NCBI GenBank assembly: GCA_017445365.1 | Contig: JAFSUH010000066.1 | Coordinates: 1 to 35,395 of the forward strand | Direction: 5' to 3' | Length of the DNA stretch: 35,395 nucleotides | Source: Kiritimatiellia bacterium | GTDB lineage: Bacteria; Verrucomicrobiota; Kiritimatiellia; CAIQIC01; Lenti-01 | Shown here: piece by piece, positions 1 to 7,422 of the stretch | How positions within the stretch are numbered: position 1 is the stretch's first letter | How the letters are laid out: each line of letters begins with the position of its first letter | Made by a program: the position numbers and the translations under genes | Notes under the pieces: generated by a model | What the model was told of the DNA's origin: nothing | The model's database searches: none | Seen by the model: the letters and a program-made list of their open reading frames with translations, nothing else

Positions 1-846
1 GCCGCTTGCGGCGGCGACGGCGACTTGGTGGAGGGCGGGGGTGGCGACGTCCCCGGCGGCGAATACGCCGGGCGGGAGGGCCGCCGCGTCGGCGAGGTAG
101 CCGCGCGCGTCCCGCGGGAGGGCCGGGGCGAAGGCGGTCGCCGGGGTCGCGCCGCGGGAGACGAAGAGCGCGGGGGAGGGGAGGACGGTGCCGTCGGCGA
201 GGCGGACGCCGGTCATCGTCCCGTCGGCACCGGTCTCGAAAGCTTCGGGCTTCGCGTCAAGCAAAATCGACACATTGCCGAGTTTTGCCGCGCGTTCGAG
301 CGCGGCTTCGGGGAGGGCCGGGGCGAGGCAGAGGAAGGTCACGCGGCGGACGAGGCGGGAGAGTTGCGAGGCGGCGCCGAGGGCGGAAGGTCCGTCGCCC
401 AGGAGGAGCACGTCCTGGCCGCGGTAGAGCGGGCCGTCGCAGGGGACGCAGTAGGAAACGCCGCGGCCGACGAGGGCTTCTTCGTTGGGCAGGCCCGCCG
501 GGCGCGGACGGATGCCGGTGGCGACGACGACGCGCGCCGCGGAGAGGGTCGTGCCGTCGGAGAGGGAGAGGTCGGCACCGGCGGGGGCGCGGGGGGAGAG
601 GGAGAGGACGGTGGCGGGGGAGAAGCGGGCCCCGGCGAGTTCGGCGCCGCGGCGGTAGCGGTCGGCCAGCTCGAAGCCCTCGATGCCGTCGGGGAAGCCG
701 GGGACGTTTTCGAGGCGGGGGAGGGAGACGATCTGCCCGCCGGGGGAGGGTCCTTCGAGGACGAGGGGGGAATGGCCCGCGCGGGCGATGAACTGCGCGG
801 CGGCGAGCCCGGCCGGGCCGGAACCGAGAATGGCGAAATCTTCCAT
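1..846 (-). CDS. Thioredoxin-reductase-like FAD flavoprotein, 3' end outside window
   Basis: Partial: 282 codons read from the ATG at 846 and continue past base 1, so the C-terminus is missing. The N-terminal FAD motif is LGSGPAG (residues 7-13). A redox CxxC, CVPC followed by DG, sits at 133-136 where thioredoxin reductases carry CATCDG. A second Rossmann motif, LLLGDGPSA, is at 147-155, and the FAD-binding AAGDVAT is near 263-269. This order fits the low-molecular-weight thioredoxin reductase family, which passes electrons through FAD and the CxxC to thioredoxin. The HRRxxxR signature that binds the NADPH phosphate in E. coli TrxB is absent: residues 171-179 read FLCLAPALP. The electron donor may therefore be NADH, or ferredoxin as in the ferredoxin-dependent flavin thioredoxin reductases. 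No Shine-Dalgarno precedes the ATG. A palindromic element lies upstream at 978-1027. Confidence 0.85.
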   Translation of the reverse strand, partial: MEDFAILGSGPAGLAAAQFIARAGHSPLVLEGPSPGGQIVSLPRLENVPGFPDGIEGFELADRYRRGAELAGARFSPATVLSLSPRAPAGADLSLSDGTTLSAARVVVATGIRPRPAGLPNEEALVGRGVSYCVPCDGPLYRGQDVLLLGDGPSALGAASQLSRLVRRVTFLCLAPALPEAALERAAKLGNVSILLDAKPEAFETGADGTMTGVRLADGTVLPSPALFVSRGATPATAFAPALPRDARGYLADAAALPPGVFAAGDVATPALHQVAVAAASG

Positions 847-977
847 GGGAAGAAGAACTGTAGCGGACCCGCGCCGCGAGTGGAAAGTGAAAAGCGCCCG
901 GGCCCGGGCCGGTGCCGGAGGCACGTTGCTTCGCGGCGCTCCCCCTTCGTGCAGCGCCGCGTCCGCCCTCAAGCCAA

Positions 978-1027
978 TTTGCCAATGTTTGGCAAAAACA
1001 GGCCAATTTTGCCAAACATTGGCAAAA
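978..1027. repeat. Nested palindromic intergenic element, copy 1
   Basis: The first unit (978-997) has arm TTTGCCAA, loop region TGT and arm TTGGCAAAA. A 9-nt spacer, ACAGGCCAA, follows. The second unit (1007-1027) is the reverse complement of the first. Each unit can fold alone as a hairpin of about 9 bp with a 3-nt loop, and the two units can also pair with each other over their full length. The element lies between the stop of the VIT/PEP-CTERM gene (1116) and the start of the thioredoxin-reductase-like gene (846). Confidence 0.9.
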
Positions 1028-1055
1028 CGGCAAAACCGCGCGCGAAACTTGGGGT

Positions 1056-1078
1056 CCCCGGAAAGCTGCTTTCCGGGG
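1056..1078 (-). terminator. GC-rich hairpin downstream of the PEP-CTERM gene
   Basis: Arm CCCCGGAAAG, loop CTG and arm CTTTCCGGGG form a perfect 10-bp stem, 37 bases past the stop codon of the minus-strand PEP-CTERM gene. No U-tract follows it on the minus strand. It is therefore a candidate terminator or 3'-end structure, possibly working with the palindrome at 978-1027. Confidence 0.45.
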
Positions 1079-1115
1079 TTTAGCCGCGCGTCCGCACTTC
1101 TTGCTTCTTCCTTTT

Positions 1116-3926
1116 TTACTTCTTGCTTCGCCCGCGACAGCGGGTGGCCGCCGCAAGCGTGGCGGCGCCGAGGGCGAGCAGGGCGAGGGTCCCCGGCTCG
1201 GGCGTGGCGGTGGAGACGGGCGGCTCCGGCGCGGTTTCGTGGAAATCCAGCGACTTGTCGGCGGCCAGGGCGCGCTTTTCGTCGAGGGTGAGTTCCTTTT
1301 CCTGGATGGTGTTTTCGAGGACGATGCAGGCCGACTGGGTGGTCAGGACGCCGGTTTCGCGGGTTTTCGCCAGCAGTTCGGCGCGGTGGTCTTCGCCCGG
1401 ATAGCGGAACGCCCGCTCCTCGATCTCCCATGCTTTCGCGCCTTCCGCCCACGCGCCGCCGACGGGAGCGGCCCCGGCGAGCCGCGCGAACACGAGGGCG
1501 TCCTGCCCGCGACGCCACGGGACGGGCACGTTCCGTCCGTCGTCGGTCGCCAGGAAGAACCAGCCGTCCAGCGTCTCGTCGCCCAGCCATTCCAGGCCCG
1601 GAAACTCGCGGCGGAGCATCCGCTTTTCGGCGTCGGAGAGCGCGGGTTCGCCCCCGCCGGAAAACGCGACGCGCGGCGTCCCGGCGGAGGGGCCTCCGGT
1701 TTCCAGGCGGCGCCACGCCTGGCGCAGGACCCGCCGCAACTTGCGGGCCAGGTTGGGGTCGGCGGGGTCGAATGCCGTTTCTTCGCCGCCGGGGGCCAGC
1801 TGCACGGCCTCCCCGGCGCGGCCGTCGAACCACGCCGCGGCGATGCGCGTCACCTCCGCACCGTCGGCCGACTGCATGCCCGACGCCGCTTCGCCCGCGC
1901 CTTCGGGCGCGTTGGCGGGAATCCAGCCGGTGCCGTCGCCTTCGTCGGCGATGTCCTTGCGCTGCCAGCGGCCGGTTTCTTCGTTCTTTTCCCAATGCGT
2001 ACGCGACCGCTTCCACTCCGGCACGCGGAACTCCGCGACGGCGGCCGCCGCGCCCGCGGCGGGGAGGCGAACGGCCAGTTCCAGCTCGCGCGAGCCGTCC
2101 GGCGGCACGGGGAACAGGCGGAGGCGGCCTTCGGCGGGCGTATCCATCGTGACGAGGAGGGGGTCCTGGGCGCGCTGGTGGGCGATCTTGAGATAAATCC
2201 ATTCGGCGGCCTTTCGTTCGCTGGCGCGGGCATCCTTCCACCCGCCGCCGGGCATCTTGAGGCGCGCGCCTTCGAGCCACGCGCCGGCGGGGAGCCGGAA
2301 ATCGAGGACGAGCTCCTGGTCGGGGTTCCATTCGGACCCCTCCGGCCGCTCCCGGCCGCGCACCACGATGCCGACGGCATAGCCGCCCGCGCCGTCGCCG
2401 TCCACGCGCGCGACGGCGAAGTCGTCCGTGGGCAGGGGGACGGTGAAGCGCTCTTCCATCCCGCGTCCCCGGGAGGCCGAGAACACGGCCTCGCCCAAAA
2501 AGTTGCGCTTGGCCTTTTCCCAGTCGCGCGGGTCGGCGACCTCCCGGCCGAGGATGCGCCGGTTGAGCGCCTGGCGGAGGGGGTTGGCCATGTGCATCCC
2601 GCCGTACACCCGCCACGTCCGCCACGCCGTCAAAAACGGCGTCTCGACCCCGAAGCGGTAGTCGTTGACCCGCTCCATGATCCGCGCCGCCCGCCGCATC
2701 CCCATCGGTGGCGGGATCTCCGGCTCGTCGAAGTTCTCGCCCGCGTGCCACGCGACGAGGGCCTTGAGCTGCGCGCGTTCGACTTCGATGTCCGCCGCCC
2801 ACAGCGCCGGAAGGAGCAACGCCGCGGCGGCCGCGAGCGCGGCGAGCGGCAATGCGCGGTAGCGTCCGCGCAACGTCCGCCAGCTTTCCGCGATGTCGCG
2901 GCACCAGAACTGGAAGAGCAGGAGCGGTGCCACCATCAAGATGCCCGCTCCCAGGAGCGCCACCGCCCACGGCACGAGCGGCAGGAACGGGAGGAACAGG
3001 AGGAAGAAGTAGAGCACGTACACCCCCACCGCCCAGCGCCCCGCCCACGCCGCCAGCCCCGCCAAGCCCCCGCGCAGCGGCGTCAACATCACCACGCCCG
3101 CCGCCACCGCGATTCCCCACGTCCACGGATTCGCGAAGTCCGCCGGGAACGGAATCTTCAGGTTCAGCGCCAGCCCGCCCAGCGGCAGCGCCAGCCCGAA
3201 CAGAAGCGCCTCGCCGATGCGCCACGCCTCGCGGTGCGGGCCTTCGCGGCGCTTCCGCCCCAACCAATACGAGATGCGCAGCAGCAAAAACAATCCCGCC
3301 AGCGTCCCCAGCACGTAAACCAGCACGCACACCGTCACGAACAATCCGCCCAAGAGAAGCTCGAGGCGATCGAAAAGCTTCCCTCCCCACGATGTCGACA
3401 CCGGCCAGATGCCGAGAGCCAGCGCCAGCACCCCGCCGAGGCCGATTCCCAGCGTCCACAGCCACCAGCGCTTCCCCTTCCGCGCCCCGGCGTCCATCCA
3501 GCGGCCCACGCCCGCGTAAACCATCGGAAGCATGCCCAAGAACACCGAGAATATCCCCATCGGGGTCGGTGCGGCGTCCGGGAGCCCCTCCATCACGCGC
3601 TTCATCGCCGGGAAGAGCCCCCAGAGGAAGGCCACGCCCGCCACCGCGAAGCCCGACATGACCCAGGCGTTCGTTCTCCGCCGACCCGCCGACCGCATCC
3701 AGCCCCAGCACGCCCACCCCAGCGCCGCCAGCAGCAGCGGCACCGCCCACAGACCCAGCGACAGCCATGCCGCCGTCCCATGCACCTCCCCCTTGATCAG
3801 CCACCACTGGTAGAGCATCGCCCCGACGGCGAAGAGGGGGAAGATGCCGTGGGTGGCAAGGAAGGTGGCGGGTCTCTCGAAGAGTCCGCGACCGGGTTGC
3901 GTGGGTTCTCGGGGTTGTCCGTCCAT
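1116..3926 (-). CDS. Multi-pass membrane protein with VIT domain and PEP-CTERM sorting signal
   Basis: 936 aa. The N-terminal part (about residues 25-375) holds roughly ten hydrophobic segments. Residues 535-620 resemble a VIT (vault/inter-alpha-trypsin) domain: LDFRLPAGAWLEGARL, then QRAQDPLL, then RLRLFPVPPDGSRELEL. No VWA domain follows. A segment near 860-890 (TTQSACIVLENTIQEKE) resembles the end region of VIT-type surface proteins. The C-terminus (909-936) is a textbook PEP-CTERM signal: PEPGTLALLALG, a hydrophobic stretch, then a basic RCRGRSKK tail. Such tails are recognised and cleaved by exosortases. The architecture resembles the MSEP-CTERM group of exosortase-associated proteins. 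No exosortase gene is in the window. AAAGG lies about 10 nt before the ATG. The link to the exopolysaccharide operon at 11-18 kb is inference from the known co-occurrence of PEP-CTERM and EPS systems. Confidence 0.85.
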   Translation of the reverse strand: MDGQPREPTQPGRGLFERPATFLATHGIFPLFAVGAMLYQWWLIKGEVHGTAAWLSLGLWAVPLLLAALGWACWGWMRSAGRRRTNAWVMSGFAVAGVAFLWGLFPAMKRVMEGLPDAAPTPMGIFSVFLGMLPMVYAGVGRWMDAGARKGKRWWLWTLGIGLGGVLALALGIWPVSTSWGGKLFDRLELLLGGLFVTVCVLVYVLGTLAGLFLLLRISYWLGRKRREGPHREAWRIGEALLFGLALPLGGLALNLKIPFPADFANPWTWGIAVAAGVVMLTPLRGGLAGLAAWAGRWAVGVYVLYFFLLFLPFLPLVPWAVALLGAGILMVAPLLLFQFWCRDIAESWRTLRGRYRALPLAALAAAAALLLPALWAADIEVERAQLKALVAWHAGENFDEPEIPPPMGMRRAARIMERVNDYRFGVETPFLTAWRTWRVYGGMHMANPLRQALNRRILGREVADPRDWEKAKRNFLGEAVFSASRGRGMEERFTVPLPTDDFAVARVDGDGAGGYAVGIVVRGRERPEGSEWNPDQELVLDFRLPAGAWLEGARLKMPGGGWKDARASERKAAEWIYLKIAHQRAQDPLLVTMDTPAEGRLRLFPVPPDGSRELELAVRLPAAGAAAAVAEFRVPEWKRSRTHWEKNEETGRWQRKDIADEGDGTGWIPANAPEGAGEAASGMQSADGAEVTRIAAAWFDGRAGEAVQLAPGGEETAFDPADPNLARKLRRVLRQAWRRLETGGPSAGTPRVAFSGGGEPALSDAEKRMLRREFPGLEWLGDETLDGWFFLATDDGRNVPVPWRRGQDALVFARLAGAAPVGGAWAEGAKAWEIEERAFRYPGEDHRAELLAKTRETGVLTTQSACIVLENTIQEKELTLDEKRALAADKSLDFHETAPEPPVSTATPEPGTLALLALGAATLAAATRCRGRSKK

Positions 3927-3950
3927 GGGGTCCGCCTTTCAATCCCCCGC

Positions 3951-3979
3951 ATTTTGCCACATCCCGCCGCCGGGCGCAA
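3951..3979 (-). promoter_or_regulatory. Candidate sigma70-type promoter of the PEP-CTERM gene
   Basis: On the minus strand TTGCGC (3974-3979) is followed after 17 nt by CAAAAT (3951-3956), giving a leader of about 20 nt before the ATG at 3926. It sits just downstream of the palindrome at 3997-4047. Both boxes are imperfect, so this is tentative. Confidence 0.35.
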
Positions 3980-3996
3980 TCCGCGCGGCAAGGCGG

Positions 3997-4047
3997 TTTT
4001 GCCAATGTTTGGCAAAATCGGCCCGTTTTTGCCGAACATTGGCAAAA
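3997..4047. repeat. Nested palindromic intergenic element, copy 2
   Basis: The first unit (3997-4017) has arm TTTTGCCAA, loop TGT and arm TTGGCAAAA. The spacer is TCGGCCCGT (9 nt). The second unit (4027-4047) has arm TTTTGCCGA, loop ACA and arm TTGGCAAAA. The element lies 21 nt after the stop codon of the MacB-like permease (4069) and upstream of the PEP-CTERM gene. Unit length and spacer length match the other complete copies. Confidence 0.92.
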
Positions 4048-4068
4048 CGGCCTGCGGGCGCGGCGGGG

Positions 4069-5289
4069 CTATTCGTACCGCAACGCTTCGATCGGGTCCA
4101 AGGCCGCGGCCTTGCGCGCCGGGTAGAAGCCGAAAAAGACGCCGATCGAGCCGCTGAACAGGAACGCCAGCGCCACCGCCCCCGGCTCCACCACCGTGTC
4201 CCAGCCCAGCTGCACGCGCACGAACCACGCGACCGCCACCCCCAGCAGCATGCCGATCAACCCGCCCCCCGCGCTCAGCACCACCGATTCGACCAGGAAC
4301 TGCAGGAGGATGTCCGACCCCTTCGCCCCCACCGCCATGCGAAGCCCGATTTCCTTCGTCCGCTCCGTCACGCTCACCAGCATGATGTTCATGATGCCGA
4401 TGCCGCCGACCAGGAGCGACACGCCCGCGATGGCGCCCAGGAGCACCGTCATCGTGTCGGCGGTGGAGGTGGCCACCTCGCGGATTTCCTGCTGGTCGAG
4501 GAAGCTGAAATCGTCCTCCTTGCCCTCGGCGATGCGGTGGCGCTGGCGGAGGAGGGAGGCGAGTTGTTCGACGACCTCGCCGCTGCGTTCGGCGGATTCG
4601 AGCTGCACGGTGATCGAGCGGAACGTGCTGCCGCCGGTGATGCGGACCATCGCGCTGGTCCAGGGGACGAGGATCATGTCGTCCTGGTCGTCGCCCATCA
4701 TGTTCGCGCCCTTGGGCTTGAGCACGCCGACGACTTCGTACGGCGCGTTCTTGATGCGGACGGTCTGCCCGACGACGCCTTCGGCGCTCCCGAAGAGGTT
4801 GGTGGCGACGGTGTTGCCCAGCAGGGCGACCTTGGCGGCGCGGGCGACGTCGGTGTCGGTGAAATTGGCGCCGTCGGCCAGGGTCCAGACGCGGACGGAA
4901 AGGAAGTCTTCGCTGACGCCGTACACCGTGGTCGAGACGTTCTGCGCGCCGAACGACGCCTGGGCGGTGCCGCGCAGTTCCGGGGTCGCGCCGGTGATGC
5001 CGGAAACTTCGCTGCGGATGGCGGCGTAATCCTTCTTGGTGAGGGTGGGGGCGGAGCCGAAGCCCATGTGCACGCGCCCCTTGCGGGCGGCGCCGGAGAA
5101 GACGAGGAGCACGTTCTGGCCCATCTGGGCGATGTTGCGGGCGACCTGGGCCTTCGCACCGGTGCCGATGGCGATCATCGCGATGACGGCGGCGACGCCG
5201 ATGATCATGCCGAGCATCGTGAGGACCGACCGCATCACGTTCTGCCGGAGGGCGCGCAGGGCCATCATCCAAGTGGCGGAAAACTTCAT
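4069..5289 (-). CDS. MacB/FtsX-type ABC transporter permease
   Basis: 406 aa. An N-terminal membrane segment (about 17-40, VLTMLGMIIGVAAVIAMIAIG) is followed by a large extracytoplasmic MacB_PCD-type domain (about 45-270). The C-terminal FtsX core has three membrane segments and contains GGIGIMNIMLVSVTERTKEIGLRMAVGA, ending YPARKAAALDPIEALRYE. Both motifs are hallmarks of MacB-family permeases, which work by mechanotransmission rather than by a translocation channel. No ATPase is fused to it. The start at 5289 is chosen because AAAGGGAG lies just before it and the product begins MKFSATWMMALRAL as in the family. Its ATG overlaps the stop of the upstream ATPase gene in an ATGA (5286-5289), which suggests translational coupling. 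Family assignment is firm. The substrate is unknown. Confidence 0.93.
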   Translation of the reverse strand: MKFSATWMMALRALRQNVMRSVLTMLGMIIGVAAVIAMIAIGTGAKAQVARNIAQMGQNVLLVFSGAARKGRVHMGFGSAPTLTKKDYAAIRSEVSGITGATPELRGTAQASFGAQNVSTTVYGVSEDFLSVRVWTLADGANFTDTDVARAAKVALLGNTVATNLFGSAEGVVGQTVRIKNAPYEVVGVLKPKGANMMGDDQDDMILVPWTSAMVRITGGSTFRSITVQLESAERSGEVVEQLASLLRQRHRIAEGKEDDFSFLDQQEIREVATSTADTMTVLLGAIAGVSLLVGGIGIMNIMLVSVTERTKEIGLRMAVGAKGSDILLQFLVESVVLSAGGGLIGMLLGVAVAWFVRVQLGWDTVVEPGAVALAFLFSGSIGVFFGFYPARKAAALDPIEALRYE

Positions 5290-6242
5290 GGCTCCCTTTC
5301 TACCGCGTCCGCCCGCGCGAAGGCGAGACAGGAAACGCCGCTCTCCGCCGTCCCCGTCCAGCCGGGGCGGACGGCGGCGCAGGCGGGGCGCGCTTCGGGA
5401 CAGCGCGGGGCGAAGGCGCAACCGGGGTGCGGTTCGGCGGGGGAGGGCGGCTCGCCCGCGAGCGGCCGGAAGGGGCGCTTGGCGCCGAGCACCGGAATCG
5501 AGGCGAGGAGCGCGCGCGTGTACGGGTGCCGCGGGGAAGAGACCACTTCGGCGGAAGGCCCCAGTTCGGCGAGCCGCCCGGCATAGAGCACGCCGATGCG
5601 AGACCAGGCCCGCCGGAGGACGGCGAGGTCGTGCGAGATCACGAGCATCGCGAGATTCCTCTTCGCACGGAGGTCTTCCAGAAGGGCGAGAATCTGCGAC
5701 TGGACGGATACGTCGAGGGCGCTCGTGATTTCGTCGCAGACGAGGAGCGCGGGGCGGAGGAGCAGGGCGCGGGCGATGGCGACGCGCTGTTTCTGGCCGC
5801 CGGAGAGGGAGAAGGGATAGCGGAACAGGAGGTCGCCGGAAAGACCCACTTCTTCGAGCGCCGCCGCGGCGCGCGCTTCGGCCGCGCGGCGGGGGAAATC
5901 GCCGCGGACGAGGGGCGCTTCGGTCACGAGCTCGAAGACGCTCCGGCGCGGGTTGAGGGAGGAGGACGGGTCCTGGAAGACCATCTGCCGCGCGCGGAGG
6001 GGGACGCCGGTGACGGAACCGGCGGCGAGCGGAACGAGGCCGCAGAGGGCGCGGGCGAGGGTGGTCTTGCCGCTGCCGGATTCGCCGGCGAGGCCGAACG
6101 CTTCGCCGGGGGCGATGGCGAAGGAGACGCCGTCGACGGCGCGCACGCGGCCGGTGGCGCGGGCGAAAACGCCGCGGCGGACGGGGAAATCCACGACGGC
6201 GTCTCGCAGGGCGAGGACGGGAGCTGGGAGGGGCGGAACCAC
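5286..6242 (-). CDS. OppF/DppF-type ABC transporter ATPase
   Basis: 318 aa from a GTG at 6242. Walker A is GESGSGKTT, the Q-loop is MVFQDPSSSLNPR, the signature is LSGGQKQRVAIARALL, and the H-loop is VISHDL. Walker B reads LLVCDEITSALD, with Ile where the family has Pro (DEPTSALD) but the catalytic Glu kept. The C-terminal extension contains the oligo_HPY region (RHPYTRALLASIP) and a Cys cluster GCAFAPRCPEARPAC with a later Cys, typical of oligopeptide-transporter ATPases. No OppABCD partners are nearby. Instead the gene overlaps a MacB-type permease by 4 bp, which is an unusual pairing. No Shine-Dalgarno is evident, and a promoter-like sequence ends about 7 nt before the GTG. It may serve peptide import with distant subunits, or an undescribed hybrid transporter. 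Confidence 0.92.
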   Translation of the reverse strand: MVPPLPAPVLALRDAVVDFPVRRGVFARATGRVRAVDGVSFAIAPGEAFGLAGESGSGKTTLARALCGLVPLAAGSVTGVPLRARQMVFQDPSSSLNPRRSVFELVTEAPLVRGDFPRRAAEARAAAALEEVGLSGDLLFRYPFSLSGGQKQRVAIARALLLRPALLVCDEITSALDVSVQSQILALLEDLRAKRNLAMLVISHDLAVLRRAWSRIGVLYAGRLAELGPSAEVVSSPRHPYTRALLASIPVLGAKRPFRPLAGEPPSPAEPHPGCAFAPRCPEARPACAAVRPGWTGTAESGVSCLAFARADAVEREP

Positions 6243-6602
6243 GCCGCGACCCTACCCCGCCGCCCCGCCGCCTTCAAGCCGCATCCCGCGCGCCCGCAGG
6301 CCGTTTCCCAGACACCCAAAAACATGGAAAAGCATTGAATCCCGACCATTTTTCGTAATCTCGCGGCAAATTCCGCTCTCTCGCGTTCCGTGGCGTCGTC
6401 GTCGTCCCCGTCATCATGTCCCGCGGAGAGTTTTCGGGCAGGATTCACGGGATGGAGAGGATTTTTGGGAGGGTCTCGCTTGTCGCGACCGCAATGAAAA
6501 GCTCGCGAAGGACGCGAGGGATCGAGACATCGCAATCCATGGAAGCTCCTTCACGGCCCTCGTGTCGTCCTCGGCGCCGTCGCGTGAGATCCCGGCGTTT
6601 TC
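6243..6602. other. 360-bp gap without a supported gene
   Basis: Near the OppF-type start lies a promoter-like pair (6249-6277). At about 6300-6340 is an A/T-rich stretch (CCCAAAAACATGGAAAAGC) that looks faintly like a decayed relative of the window's palindromes. Positions 6430-6480 contain AGGATTCACGGGATGGAGAGG followed by ATTTTTGGGAGGG, which reads like the low-complexity intergenic GGAT/ACAGG-type sequence seen in other bacteria of this kind. Short frames here lack ribosome sites and recognisable products. Confidence 0.5.
6249..6277 (-). promoter_or_regulatory. Candidate promoter of the OppF-MacB pair, possibly giving a leaderless mRNA
   Basis: Minus strand: TTGAAG (6272-6277), 17-nt spacer, TAGGGT (6249-6254). 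A start 6-7 nt after the -10 box would fall on the GTG codon at 6242. The absence of a Shine-Dalgarno agrees with this. Inference from box spacing only. Confidence 0.4.
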
Positions 6603-7175
6603 CTACGGGATGCGGTAGGCGCTTCCGCGGCGGTGGCCGGTGCGGTCGGTGATTTCGACCCAGAGGGCCGGGGGGCGTCCGAATCCGGGCGCGGGAACGG
6701 CCAGTTTGGCGTAGCCTTCCGCCAAGGTTTCCCGCGGCAACTCCACGACGGAGCCCGTGATGTCGACGGGGGGATATGAAATCATCCCGCCGGTGTGCCG
6801 GTATCCAGTCGCGAAGGTCACCCGCGCGAGTTGCGACGCGTCGCCGCGGTAGCGGTAACGGAAGGTCACGCGCGTCGGGGTCGTGAATCCGCCGCCGCAC
6901 GCCCGGACCGCGTAGGATGGCTTCACGTGGAGCCAGAGCCGCCGCGCGCTCCAGAGGAAGGACGCCGTTCCCGCGAGGATGGCGAGGGCGCACGGCCAAC
7001 GCGCCCCCGGATTTCCCGGCGGGGAGCGGAGCAGGTCCCGCGTCGCCCATCCCGCGAAGCAGGCGCCGAAGAGGAGGAGGAAGAGCGCACCTTTCGGCAG
7101 GCGGCGGTCCAGCGCCACCCATCGCGATGCATGCCGTTTCCGCGGCTTCGGCGGTTTTGCCCGTATCGTGCCCAT
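6603..7175 (-). CDS. Hypothetical membrane protein with two transmembrane segments
   Basis: 190 aa from the ATG at 7175, the first good methionine of the frame. A basic N-terminus (residues 4-26, rich in K/R/P) is followed by two hydrophobic segments at about 29-48 and 60-82. An extracytoplasmic-looking beta-rich domain follows with TRVTFRYRYRGD near 101-112 and repeated aromatic/Gly residues. The layout is reminiscent of DUF3592-type membrane proteins, but the resemblance is too weak for a firm call. No function can be assigned. Its upstream neighbour, the tRNA-Leu gene, is on the other strand, so it is probably transcribed alone. Confidence 0.7.
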   Translation of the reverse strand: MGTIRAKPPKPRKRHASRWVALDRRLPKGALFLLLFGACFAGWATRDLLRSPPGNPGARWPCALAILAGTASFLWSARRLWLHVKPSYAVRACGGGFTTPTRVTFRYRYRGDASQLARVTFATGYRHTGGMISYPPVDITGSVVELPRETLAEGYAKLAVPAPGFGRPPALWVEITDRTGHRRGSAYRIP

Positions 7176-7238
7176 GCGGCGACTTTCGCCGATTCCCCCG
7201 CGGAAGGCAAGCAACGCGCCGCCGGGGCAAAATTACGC

Positions 7239-7266
7239 TTGCATCGGGGCGCGGGACGGCTAGGAT
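7239..7266 (+). promoter_or_regulatory. Candidate promoter of tRNA-Leu
   Basis: Plus strand: TTGCAT (7239-7244), 16-nt spacer, TAGGAT (7261-7266). Predicted initiation is about 28 nt before the mature tRNA 5' end at 7301, a usual length for a trimmed tRNA leader. Confidence 0.55.
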
Positions 7267-7300
7267 ACGCCGTGTCAACCACGAGTTTGGTCTGCAAGGT

Positions 7301-7385
<85 letters not shown>

Positions 7386-7422
7386 ACTTTTTCCGGCGGA
7401 CGCTTTCCGGCGCCCGCCTTCT

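Noticed and set aside
978-4047. Palindromes considered as a CRISPR array.
   Set aside because: The copies are solitary, kilobases apart, palindromic with a fixed 9-nt centre, and no cas genes are present.
5290-5421. Longer MacB-like permease starting at 5421.
   Set aside because: The added Arg-rich segment lies inside the ATPase gene and is unlike family N-termini. The ATG at 5289 has a good ribosome site.
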